This document shows positions 46,746-57,130 of a DNA stretch of 64,000 nt, one piece after another. The position numbers and the translations under genes are program-made. The stretch is from Glossina fuscipes (taxonomy: Eukaryota > Arthropoda > Insecta > Diptera > Glossinidae): positions 3,414,343-3,478,342 of the forward strand of contig NW_023998564.1 of assembly GCF_014805625.2 (NCBI RefSeq), read 5' to 3'. Below the pieces are notes generated by a model. It was not told the origin of the DNA. It did no database searches and saw only the letters and a list, made by a program, of their open reading frames with translations. The first letter of the stretch is position 1. Every line of letters begins with the position of its first letter.

Positions 46746-47959
46746 AAGTAATGAATGTTAAAAACGCAATTTTGGGCTTTCCAAGATCAGTGGCTATACA
46801 CACTGAATAACTTAATAATATTAAATGAAAAACTGTTATTTTATGTAGAGAAATGTCAAAATTATCGAATTTAACCATTTGTATGGATACTTCACATTAC
46901 TTTATCATTTTCACTGATAGATGCCCCTGATAAAAATACATGCAAGCACCTATTAGATAAATAAATGTGAGAACGAAGCGAACAAAACATGAAAGTATAG
47001 CAAATAGCTATGGGGTAAAATTCTTGCAAACCCTGTTAGTTTGTGTAATAACAACTTGGCTTCAATTAAAAGCCCGAAAATGTTTTCTCTACAGAAGAAA
47101 TCTCATGTGTTGGACAAAAGTCTTTGGCATTTGTCTACACCAACACATTCGTTTAAAAGTTTGATATTTAAGATTTGTTCTAAGGCAAACGTGTCTTCTT
47201 CTTTTTTATTCTATCCTTCATTCACCCATAGTTTTTTTTGTGACAAAGATATAAATACAAAATAGTCTATTCCATGGTCAAGGTTAATTACGTAGCTGAA
47301 GGATATTCTCATTCTTCGCTGTGCGTATATTATTCATTTCTACTACACTTTATTATGTATATTTAAAAGAAAATATATAGAGAGATTTTCAAAAAAAATC
47401 TACCTTTGCCATTGTTAATACATATGGTTAAATGTTTTCCTCTTTACTCTAGCATATACACAAATCCAGCTGACATACCTTTATGTATGTATTTTTTCGC
47501 ACATAGACGAGGAAGTAGTTATATTAACGTACATCGTTTAAAGCACTTGTTAACTTGATTCAGATGCAAACGTAAAAATAATTTCGAAAAAATTATACAA
47601 AAAATTCTATTTTGAATTCTCTTACCTTTTATCCTCGTCGCTCGAATGCTGTTATGCTTTGAATAAAAACATTGTCGTTGTTTAGGGAAACAAAACATAG
47701 CGCTTTTACATGCGAATAGGAAGGAAGGAAATCTATGCCACGCTTTGAAATCTTGCATACCCTGGAAATGTGTACGTATTTGTATTAAAATATATCTTGA
47801 ACGTTTGTAACATTATTTTGCCCTTTAATTGTAAAATATTTTCTTAATTCATACCTAATACGAGGAGATTCTACCGCTCAAATAATTTTTGCGAATCGCT
47901 CTATTCAAAGGCGAGAACTAAGAATGAAAATTAGATAAACCCTTTTTTTATGTTTTTAT

Positions 47960-48480
47960 ATATGGAATACAGCTAGCTCGGTGCCTGGCTTCATAAAACG
48001 CTGCCCGAAAGAATTGTAGGATCCGCATATCGTGAAAAGACCTGCACTAGAGATCTACACATCCTGTCGTAAGCAACCGTAATTACTGCCATAAGAAAAC
48101 AGATTACTGGTAGTAGCTTTAACATCACTGGAAAAGCATAGGTTCATTATAGACATCAGATTTTACGAATGGTGCTATAGATACACCAGCCCAGTTGAAT
48201 ACAATTATCTTCAATGTTCTGTCTAGCGTCTTTCGACTCATCGAACTTTGCAACGTAGATCAAGACATGAATTCTTTAAGTCGTTTAGCGTTGCATGTGA
48301 AAATTCGAACGACGATTATAATCTTATCTTCATGTCGGACTCTATACAAATCGTAAAAATACCCTCCACGGTATTTGGGCACAGCTGAAGTCATAACTTA
48401 ACAAACTTATGAGGCTAATTAAGTCGTGTGTCATAGTTAACTGACAAGGTGTTGAATTAAGTGGACCGTAAACTTAGTTT
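47960..48480 (+). mobile_element. LINE copy H, old C-terminal ORF2 fragment
   Basis: Translated pieces match the LINE ORF2 C-terminal half in order: ARSVPGFIKRCPKEL-DPHIVKR at 47970-48045 (copy A has ARSALGFIKRCSKELGDPYITKR), ENRLLVVALTSLEKHRFII at 48098-48160 (copy B has ENRLLLLSLPSLEKRRFIL), and a decayed SDSIQIVK at about 48330-48360. In-frame stops and frameshifts are frequent. This copy is clearly older than A-D. Neither the 5' end nor the 3' tail is recognised. Confidence 0.75.
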
Positions 48481-48508
48481 TGATTTTCCCTCGTTTTTCT
48501 TTTATAAT

Positions 48509-48616
48509 AGGGTATCTCCGTCCAGGGCCGCCACTCACTGTAATCAAGCGCTATCGCCTAAAAATGATAAAGAAAAAAATAAATCATCCTCTCCCCCTGG
48601 CTGTTCGAATATGACA
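48509..48616 (+). mobile_element. LINE copy E, short ORF1 fragment
   Basis: 'gtatctccgtccagggccgc' through 'cctctccccctggctgttcgaat' matches 17190-17290 of copy C closely. It carries copy C's particular words 'ggccgccactcact' and 'atcgcctaaaaat', not those of copies B or D. It is about 110 bp and lies just after the older copy H. Confidence 0.85.
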
Positions 48617-48765
48617 TCTTAATATTAAGAATTGCTGCTCTCATTGTCTTTTCCGTATTTATTACGCATTTTTTAGGAAGAAACTGAAATTTTAGTGCAT
48701 TGCTAATTACTTGCCAAGAAAAAACAACAGCCAACGAATAACCAACATGTTCGTTTGTAAAAGCG

Positions 48766-48863
48766 TATATAAGCACATTTTAAACTTTGGCTACTTCTAC
48801 AAGTATCAGCCATCAGCCAGCATTAGTGCACAAACTCAGATACGCTATCAAATATAAAACATA
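48766..48863 (+). promoter_or_regulatory. Candidate TATA promoter and 5' exon inside the PKC intron
   Basis: TATATAAG at 48766-48773 is followed about 30 bases later by a leader (ctacttctacaagtatcagc, catcagccagcattag) of the style seen in fly transcripts, and by a donor-like GTGAGTGAGTG at 48864. If real it would be an internal start on the + strand, giving a shorter transcript of the host gene or a nested gene. Drosophila Pkc53E is reported to use an alternative promoter, which makes this worth testing, but nothing here proves it. Confidence 0.25.
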
Positions 48864-49979
48864 AGTGAGTGAGTGTATAGATAGAAAAAGTGAGAAAAGC
48901 ATGGATGCATCCATGCACTATGTATCCTTTCCGCACATACTATCACTTTTGACCTTCCGGCGTTGCAGTGCTTTTAATATTGAAAACTACTGCATATATA
49001 TATATATATTTTACATATCAATAGTCTAAGCAGACACGCAAGCATCTATCATGAAAAGCAAACTGCATTTTGAATGGCATTAGTTGCAGGTTAACTACCA
49101 TTATTGTGGTTTAGCTGAAAAAGAATATAACAAAAAAAGAAAATGACAAAAAGAACGAAAAAATCTATATTCAGCCTAGGGCGAATCTTAAACACCATCT
49201 ACTAAAAAGGTGTATTAGTTTGTTTAACCTCATTTTATATATATTTAAAAATCTGCATATTTTCTAAACGGTCCATCAGCACCTGCGCTAACGCCACGTT
49301 AGGCATGGAAAAATAATTAATAACCAGAAGTCATTGAAAATCTTTCTTCAGCTTTGAACACCAAGTTGATCAGTAGATAGTTAAATTTTAAAATTTGGAA
49401 AGTTTAATTTTAAAAATAACAAACAGACGACCTTACAATGAATTGCAACTTCCATTGCAAGAAAAATTATTGTACACTGACGGATCTTTAGGGTGTTAGG
49501 TAAGCAGAGACAAAGTGCTTATCAAATTTTACATAGTTTTGCATTGTTTGCATTTTATGTGGCAGGAGACAGTCAGATATGCACGAAAAACATATTACTA
49601 GTATATGAATATACCCTTTCAATGATGAATTTACTAAAGCACTTTTAACTTATATAACTTTTCCATTATTTTGTTTTATTTTCTTTACGCCACATTCTAC
49701 ACCCCGCAAAACAAATGTATACAGAGAACATGTTCAAATATTCAGTAATATTTTAGTTTAATTAGTTTAATTTTATCTTCACTTTAGTCAGTAAAGAACG
49801 TATTTTAGCTTTGGGTTAAATTTTTTGTGGCAATAATCATCGACATCACTATTATTAAATAAATTTTATAACTTAATGCTCATCCGTCGAGGATGTAAGG
49901 ACGTCGAGAACTCTTCAGTAAATTTATTTGTTTGATAAAATATGTACAAAAGTATAGAATAGAAGATTCAGACCGCAGA
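48864..49979. other. Intronic AT-rich DNA
   Basis: A (TA)n run at 48995-49008 and no coding frame. Nothing else recognised. Confidence 0.45.
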
Positions 49980-50440
49980 TTTCTGAACATACAGATAAGA
50001 GACCGCCACTAAACACCCTACATCACCTTAAAAATTTCCAGTAACTTCTTTCGAAAATGACACCCTATATGGGAAGTGATCGCAAAGGTAGCCTAATTCG
50101 AGCCATTTTGGATACGTTCTTGGGCCAAAACATCTCAGCTCATCACAGTTCGTCTCAATATATTCCAAAAATGTAGGGCCTGTTGGTTAAACACAAGAAA
50201 AAAGACGGACAGATGGATAGGCAAGCTTAAATCGGTTCAGAATGTGATTATGAATCGATCGAAATACCTCAATCTGTAGGTTGCGAAGAAAAATATATGG
50301 GTATACAGCGTTCTGACAGACGGACAGAGCAGCTTAGCTAAGATAATAAAAGGCGGGTTTATATTAACTCATTCTAGTTGCCGCATATATCCGTACAAGC
50401 TCGTTATACCCTTGTACCATAAGCGGTGTAGGCTATAAAA
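49980..50440 (+). repeat. Dispersed repeat family R
   Basis: Head 'gagaccgccactaaacaccctacatcacctt'; core 'ttcttgggccaaaacatctcag', 'aacacaagaaaaaagacggacagatgg' and 'gattatgaatcgatcg'; end 'cccttgtaccataagcggtgtaggctataaaa'. All three sections are in the expected order, although an internal part is missing. Confidence 0.6.
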
Positions 50441-50734
50441 ACTTGAAAAAAGGCAAGAGTTTTATCCATCTACGAGCAAATTTGTTTGTTTGTTATTAGA
50501 ACGAACATCTTCTATGGGTCGAAAAAGAGAGGATATGAATAATTTCCATTAGTTGGTTGATACTGTAAAACGTAGGTACCCCAACCACACAACCCAAAAA
50601 AAGGTAAAAGCTTTTCATTAAAAATCGCTAAAGCTTAGTACCTAAGAATGTGAAGTTTACAACGGACTAGAACCTTATGAAAATCTACAAAAATTAAAGT
50701 TATTTAAAACAAGAAACTCCTAACTTACATGCTA

Positions 50735-50853
50735 GATAAGGGTCTCGACTAACAACTCAATGGTCGTGGGTTAAAATATCAAATGCGTTATAGTTTTCAA
50801 TAAGAACGATAATCTTAGATGCTAGTGCTTTAGTCTCAGAATTTATTTTTTTG
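50735..50853 (+). repeat. tRNA-derived SINE, short copy
   Basis: 'gataagggtctcgactaacaactcaatggtcgtgggtt' matches the head at 31070-31120 nearly base for base. It is followed by 'gatgctagtgctttagtctcagaatttatttttt', the tail also seen at 45590-45640 on the other strand. The middle of the body is missing. Confidence 0.65.
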
Positions 50854-51369
50854 TCCAACTGATTGAGTTCAAGTAGAATGGAATAAAGTCGAAAAGACGA
50901 TATTCAAACTGAGTAGCTTAGCATAGTACGGTAGAGCTTATTATAACTAACTAGGACTCACCCCAGTCGCAATGGAGGAAATAGATTATAATAGAATAGG
51001 AAAGCATAGTACAATCAAACCATTAATAGACACAAGTGGAATAGCATAGCATATTATAATACATATAATCAAAGTCGAAAAGGTGAGACTGGAACAAAAT
51101 CAAATAAAGTCGATTAAAAAACGACGACCACGAGTAGAAAGCATTTCATAGTAGTATTTACTGAAGTCGATTAAGATCAACTAAGGCAAAATACAAGAAA
51201 ATCATACCGAATAGAACGAATTTAAATACGGAAAGGAACAGCATAGCAGAACTAATTGGCAGCGATTAAGATCGATTCGTATCGCTTACAAACAAATAGA
51301 GAAAAATAGAATCGAATAAAAAAGCTTAAAATGTAGTAGCTTCAAATTTCATAACAAATATATTATTAT
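50854..51369. other. Intronic DNA, weakly periodic
   Basis: Many 'atagaatcgaataaa', 'aagtcgattaag' type words give an A/G-rich, irregular texture (50860-51340). No clear period or gene. Confidence 0.35.
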
Positions 51370-52020
51370 CTTTTTATACCCACCACAATAAGATGGAGAT
51401 ATTCTCATATTGCTTTTTCTGTGTCTGGGTGGTGTGTGTTGTTGGCACTCTTCTGGTCCCAGAAATGAAGACAACGGCTTCAAAATTGGTAGAAATATTG
51501 AAAGTTTCTGCATGCAGGTTGCCTTTGCAAATGGGCCGAATTGGTTTGAGCAGAATCGCGCAGTGGAGCATAAACTGAACGCAACTCAGTTTTGTTAACA
51601 AATATTTTTGAATATATCCTCGTTGTTCGAAAATTATTAAAAGTAGAAGGCTGAAATTTTTCACATTTATTCTAAGAAACACTCTACCCTTTAGGTCCAA
51701 AAATGGCGCCAATCGGCGGCTATGCCCGCACAGTTATGAGTAATTAAATTTTATTTTTCGCCCCTTTGAAGTTTTGTACTTCTTTATAATAAGGGAAAGA
51801 AGACAGAATGTTTAAAACTATTTCGTACACTCCTCAAATGAAGGCCTAAAAATGGGTTAACTCTAAAAGGAATATTGTAGACATCGCGACTTGGCGGATT
51901 AATTTTTTCTAAATTATATCAGCATTATGGCCATCAAATAAAAGAACTTGGAGAGTAGACTGCGAAAAGCATAGCGGTGGGTATGCAACATTCGGGCACT
52001 GCCGAATATTTTTTCCTTAC
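51370..52020. repeat. Dispersed repeat with ATACCCACCA / GGTGGGTAT ends
   Basis: The left end 'tttttatacccaccacaataagatgg' and right end 'tagcggtgggtatgcaac' are inverted relative to each other (TACCCACC / GGTGGGTA). Next to the right end is a small hairpin, ATTCGG-gcactg-CCGAAT, at 51990-52007. Repeats with this layout are common in flies. No transposase is encoded, so it is either non-autonomous or a fragment. Confidence 0.55.
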
Positions 52021-53205
52021 ATGGTTTTTTTTTTCGTTTTGTAATTACACAAACTTTTGCAATAAGTCTACATAGTTTTTTATTTAGCAAAATAAAAACA
52101 ATAAAAATTTTATATAAAGGCACGCTATATATTTTGTAATCTATAATAAACGCTGCAATTATAACTGCTATAGTCGTTCTTTTTTTCTTGAAACATTTCG
52201 CCAACATGTTCAGACATCACAGTTAACTTTTAATAGTTTTGCGGAAAACCGAAGACAAAAGCAAATACATTGAACCCTTTTTTGAAATGTCTGTAAAACT
52301 TACTATGCATAATCCATTAAAGGTTAATGACATGAAGTTCGCTTAAGACGAAAATTCTAGATAATTGGTGTTTCTTTCTTGCTTTTTTTTTGCCTTACCA
52401 TTGCATGTTATTTGACATATATTTGCATACTTGTTACATAGTTTAGCTCTTACTGATACTAGTTTTGCTATTAAATAGGAGACTCATAAGAAAAGGCGTA
52501 TTTGGTAAAGTTGGATTTCCCGATTTCACTGCAAGTGAAACATCTCATTGGCTGTTCTTTAGACATTAAAAATTTTGCGCGCTTTTGCACTTTTGCCGTG
52601 TGGTAGAAAAAATGGACAAACATATTCTCAAATATTTGCGTTGATTGCAGTTTACCTTTTTTGGTTTTCGAAAGCATAATTTTGTTGGAGCAATTTCAGA
52701 AAAACTTGCCTTAAGTGTACATTTATAGTAAAAATTATATTTTGCTCATATTTAATGCATAAATTAAGGTTTAACTCTTTCGATAAAATGTAATTGTTCG
52801 ATTTGACTGAAAATTGACCTGTGAGGGTAACTTATAAACTTAATGCATAAGCAAATAACAAGATAGATAGGAAAGGAGTCAATATTTCTCTTAATCTAAA
52901 CCTTGAATGTCAATGTTTGATATATAAACCTTTCCAATGTTTTTTGTTAATTGCATAAAAATTTTTCTATTTAATGCATTTAATTATGTTTAAATTTTTC
53001 AATATGGAAGATGCCATCAGCAAACTGACAGATAAATCGAAAGATTAAATTTCATAATCATCAGAATTTAACTTTAGTGAAAATTACATATCCGTTTGGG
53101 AAATTGTAATCCGGTCACTCCGTAATGAATATATACTACTATAATATTTATCTAAAGCACTTTTATCAGAAAATTTAAAGATTATTGTTAAGGTTTCTTA
53201 TTATT
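52021..53205. other. Intronic AT-rich DNA, nothing recognised
   Basis: No convincing exon or repeat. Frames are of chance composition. Confidence 0.4.
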
Positions 53206-53900
53206 TTTATGCCCATCACCGAAGGATTATTCAAAGCTTTTGCAAAGCTCAGAATTAGAGAAGCCACAACCCAGCGTATAAATGCTAGACGGCCAAATTC
53301 TAAATCCGTTCGTCTGTGCGTATGTCTATCTGTCCATGTGTGGTGTCTGTTATAAACATTCTAATGGTCCTTAAAATATAGCTAATGTCTTTAAATTTAA
53401 CGGACACATTGCAAGTGCACCGCATTACGTTAAGAAAGTACACCTCCGTTTTTTAAAATGAATAAAAGGTGGGTTTTTTCTGATTACTCATAAACTGTAG
53501 CAAATAAATCTACATCACCATATTCTATGGGCGATGGTGAAGGACCTGCACAAAAATGGGAAAAATTGATCACGCCTACCTAATGTTAAAGTGTGATAAA
53601 ATTTAGTTTTCTTTAATATCTTCACAACGCACGTCATATCAATATTAGGCCGCCCTCAAATTTGGGATGCATCTAAGCACCATTTTTCCGTCTGCCCAAC
53701 TATGCAGTACCTGTGGTAGACATTCTCCTCTTTAGCGAAAATGAATAAATTAATGCTTAAAAGATTGCAAAAAAAATTTTGAAGTGACTTGAACTTTCGC
53801 AAGGACACGCCTCCAACGCTCACACGCCTATACGACAAAAACTGTGAACACCTTTGCTTTCCGTATTTGTCGCTCATTCTGAAAACTGAAAAAACCAGTC
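53206..53900 (+). repeat. Dispersed repeat with 'atgcccatcacc' start
   Basis: 'tttttatgcccatcaccgaagg', 'tccgttcgtctgtgcgtatgtctatctgtccatg' and later 'gggcgatggtgaagg' are typical of a widespread class of non-coding fly repeats. Boundaries are uncertain. Confidence 0.4.
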
Positions 53901-54639
53901 GCGCCTGTCCTATATTATAAGGTATGAAAATTCAGTTCTTTCCGTTTTTTAGTATTTTCTACGATGATGGAGACGAGCAAAAAAGATATGGCCACGACCG
54001 AATGTAGTTTTCTTTCTTGTGGTATTTTAAAAATCTTTAAAGTCTTCTTTAGATGCAGCTTAACACTTATATAACATTACTTAACACTTTCTATTATTAC
54101 GTAAAAGCTGAACATACATTGCAAAAAGAAAAAAAATGGAAAATAAATTATTTATAAACAAATTGTATAGATTATGTATGCTTTGATTAATTGTTGATTG
54201 ATAAAATTTAACCGTCATTAACCGCATCATAGGCGAATAAATACATAAGAACACAGATAAGAAAACTTATATTCAATATACATTGAAGCAAATTTGGATA
54301 TGCACCACTATCCAATTTTTTGATTTCTTATGAAGCGATAAGTTACTTGGCCTCGTCCTTAGGCTGTTCACACGATGAAGCTTCGCTTCGCTTTCAAGAC
54401 TGAGAATAAAGTTTGATCATATGGGAAGCAATATAAACGAACACAATGAAGTCGCGCATCCCGAAAATTTGTTTAACTTTTTAAGAGCCGAGCGTTTGTG
54501 TTAACAAGTAAGCAGATCGGTTTTGCATATTTTGCAATATTTTTATTTATAACCCAACTGACTCTTAGAAATAAATCATACGTTATATATCATTAATAGC
54601 TATTAATTATTCTGAGAAAAAGCAAAAAAATTAAAAGAA
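53901..54639. other. Intronic AT-rich DNA, nothing recognised
   Basis: No feature that I can support. Confidence 0.4.
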
Positions 54640-54980
54640 AAAATGTATAAATAGTGAGAAAAAAAATTAAAAAAAGGGAAAAAGAAAAAAAACCATGTGC
54701 ACATCTAATACAGAGGCACATCCACTGCCGGCAAAAATCCGAGTTAAGGGCGAGCTCTCAAGCTATTGCTAACTTGCAAAAGCTTGGCAACCGACAATAG
54801 TAAAAAAATGTACTTCAATTGTCGAATCTTACGAAAATATCAAAAATAAAAGCTTATCTAAATACGACATAGACAAAGTGCGAGCATTTAAGAGACTTGA
54901 TTTGATAGAATTTGAAGAATTCGATGTTAAGGTTGCAGACGTCACCTAGTTATTTGCAAAAGGATTGAAAAGCTCATATA

Positions 54981-56230
54981 TTATTTTGGGGAAAAAGAAA
55001 TCCATTATTTTTTCGGTAGATGGCTGCACTGATAGATTTCTCGTAAAGTATCGATCAAACAATTTCAGATTTATGCTCTTTGGAAAAGTGACATTTCGCA
55101 GTAAAAAAATTCTTCTGCTGTTTTTTGTTTGGTGCTTTCAGTTGTGAGTTACAGCGTGTTAAAAATGGAAGTGAACAAAGAGAAAATTCGGTACATTTTA
55201 CAGTTTTTCTTTGACAAAGGCGAAAATGCAAGCCAGGTGGCTAAAATTGTGAATGGTGTTTATGGTTCCGATACTGTAACAGCCAATTATGTGCAATTTT
55301 GATTTCGTAGATTCCGTAGAGGCCGGTCGTCGAAAATGTCGATAAAATCGGAGAAATGATCGATGTTGACCGGCATGTTAGCAGTCGTAACATCGCCCAG
55401 GAGCTAAAAATCGACCATAAAACAGTATTAAACCATTTGCACAAAGCTGGATTCAAAAAGAAGCTCGATGTTTGGGTGCCACACCAATTAACAGAAAAAA
55501 ACATGATGGATCGAATTTCCATCTGCGAAGCCTTGGCCAAACGGAATGAGATAGACCCATTTCTTAAACGGACGGTGACTGGAGATGAGAAATGGATCAC
55601 ATACGATAACCCTGTGCGAAAACGATCGTGGTCAAAGAGCGGTGAAGCACCTCAAACGGTGGTCAAACCAGGACTAACGGCCAGGATGCTTTTGCTATGC
55701 ATTTGGGGAGACTGGAAGGGGATTATTTATTATGAGTTGCTTCCATATGGCCAAACGCTAAATTCTGATCTCTACTGTCAACAACTGGACCGTTTGAAGA
55801 TAGCGATTGACCAGAAACGGCCAGAATTGGCCAACAGGAGAGGTGTCGTGTTCCACCAGGACAACGCTAGGCCACACACATCTACAGCGACTCGCCAGAA
55901 ACTTCGGGAGCTTGGTTGGGAAGTTTTAATGCATCCGCCATACAGTCCGGACTTGGCAACAAGCGATTATCATATTTTTCTTGCATTGCAAAATTTCTTT
56001 AATGATGAAAAATTGGAATCTAGGGAGGATTGTGAAAATCGACTACTAGAGTTTTTTGCAAATAGAGACCAGGACTTCTATGAGAGAGGCATTTTGAAGT
56101 TACCTTTAAAATGGCAGCAAATCGTACAACAAAACGGTGCATATTTGACCCAAATCGGACAATCCGAAGCATGTTAAATAAAGTCCTGAAGTTCATATAA
56201 AAATAATGGATTTCTTTTTCCCCAAACTAA
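54981..56230 (+). mobile_element. Mariner element M2 (mellifera type), broken
   Basis: The left end is TTATTTTGGGGAAAAAGAAA and the right end ...TTTTTCCCCAAACTAA (inverse), flanked by TA at 54979-54980 and 56231-56232. It is 1250 bp and very similar to M1 along nearly all of its length. It lies inside LINE copy G. Confidence 0.93.
55165..56177 (+). pseudogene. Mariner transposase of M2 (early stop and frameshift)
   Basis: The frame starts at ATG 55165 (MEVNKEKIRYILQFFFDKGE). TGA at 55300-55302 replaces Trp46 in the helix-turn-helix region. Shortly after, about 37 bp are missing compared with M1 (near 55319), shifting the frame. From about 55330 the correct frame is open to the stop at 56175-56177. 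The catalytic domain is complete: TGDEKW, HQDNARPH (Asn present, unlike M1) and LATSDYHIF (Pro to Thr before the last catalytic Asp). The C-terminus KLPLKWQQIVQQNGAY is normal, unlike M1. M1 and M2 thus carry damage in different places and derive from one recent family. No functional protein is expected. Confidence 0.88.
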
Positions 56231-57100
56231 TATATTAGCTAAGCTTTATACAGTAAAGTTCCTAGAGAAATTATTCGGGGTAGTGAGGTTTGTCTCGCCA
56301 AGTAATGAAATAGCGAGAATACATCTACGCTTGTCAAATGACGGTAAGCCTAGCAAAGACAATCTATTTTCATAAGAAGGCAAGCCAGTCCCAACCCGAA
56401 TACCCAAGAGCAAAGAGAAAAAATTGCTTAGGCGTAGCTTCTACAGAGAGGAGACTACTCAATACTCTGCTCACTCGAGTACTACAAGTGCTGGTGTCAC
56501 TAAACTCATGTATGGCCCTTTTGTAACATATGGCCCGTGACGCTCTCTACACCATTGTTGAAAAAAATCATTGTTTAAAAAATCGCTTTATTTAAGAAGA
56601 GATCAATGTGAAAATTAAAACGAAGACTACCAAAAAAACAAATAAAACCCTTATGTCCATGAACGAATCTATATTTCCAATTTTTCTGATTCAATGAAAT
56701 AATCAGCCCTTCTTGGGAATGAAGGAGATACGAGTGCGATTCGAAGGTAAAAGAAGAAAACGATTTATCGATCGTCATTACATTAGGAGATGGCTGGACT
56801 TAGTCACCGGAGGGAAATCATCGATGTACAGGACACCTTACGTCATGAGAAAATGAGCAGAGGTGATGGATTTAAATAGAATCCTAAATGTTATAAAGAG
56901 AAGAGCTTCTTCGCTTCAATAAAAATAAATGAAAGCCAGAGCCCTGGAGTTTAAACTAAAAAAAAAACTCCACTGATATCAACGTATACAACATCCGTGC
57001 AAGAGCCACCAGCGAAAGCCTCGCAAACATGGCAAGCACAATCCAAGGCGTTCGTAACGTACGATCCTGACACATACGCTTACACTCTTACCGCTGTGAA
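56231..57100 (-). pseudogene. ORF2 reverse transcriptase remnant of LINE copy G
   Basis: Minus-strand pieces in order: CHVCEAFAGGSCTDVVYVDIS near 57000-57060 (copy B: CHVFKAFSRGSCTDVIYADLS), LYIDDFPPVTKSSHLLM near 56790-56830 (copy A: LYINDLPSMVKSSQIFM), then FSSFTFESHSYLL and SLRFNFHIDLFLNKA near 56575-56770, and a decayed YMCLIRPILEYAS block near 56470-56530. The YADD residues are destroyed by an ATG-TAA-TGA run. The protein is non-functional. Confidence 0.75.
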
Positions 57101-57130
57101 GGTCGAGCGTAACAATTCATTATATGGTGG

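Larger units (their letters stand above)
44897..47959 (+). other. Intron of the PKC gene (start)
   Basis: Begins GTAAGTAAATG. No second C1 exon or kinase exon is seen here or elsewhere to 64000. Contains SINE pieces at 45565-45695 and 46690-46745. The frame at 45228-45494 is unidentified. Confidence 0.6.
54640..57130 (-). mobile_element. LINE copy G, old copy split by mariner M2
   Basis: The left part (54640-54980) is the decayed 3'UTR and ORF2 end of the LINE: 'catctaatacagaggcacatcc', 'tggcaaccgacaatag', 'tacgacatag.caaa', 'aaaagctcata' follow copy B read on the minus strand. The right part (56231-57130) continues exactly where it stopped ('ttagctaagctttatacag', 'tgcctagagaa' region), into RT. 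The mariner at 54981-56230 is therefore inserted in this LINE. The upstream end near 57130 is uncertain. The copy is much more decayed than A-D. Confidence 0.8.

Noticed and set aside
51374..51712. Minus-strand 112-codon frame
   Set aside because: It lies within a dispersed non-coding repeat and shows no known domain.
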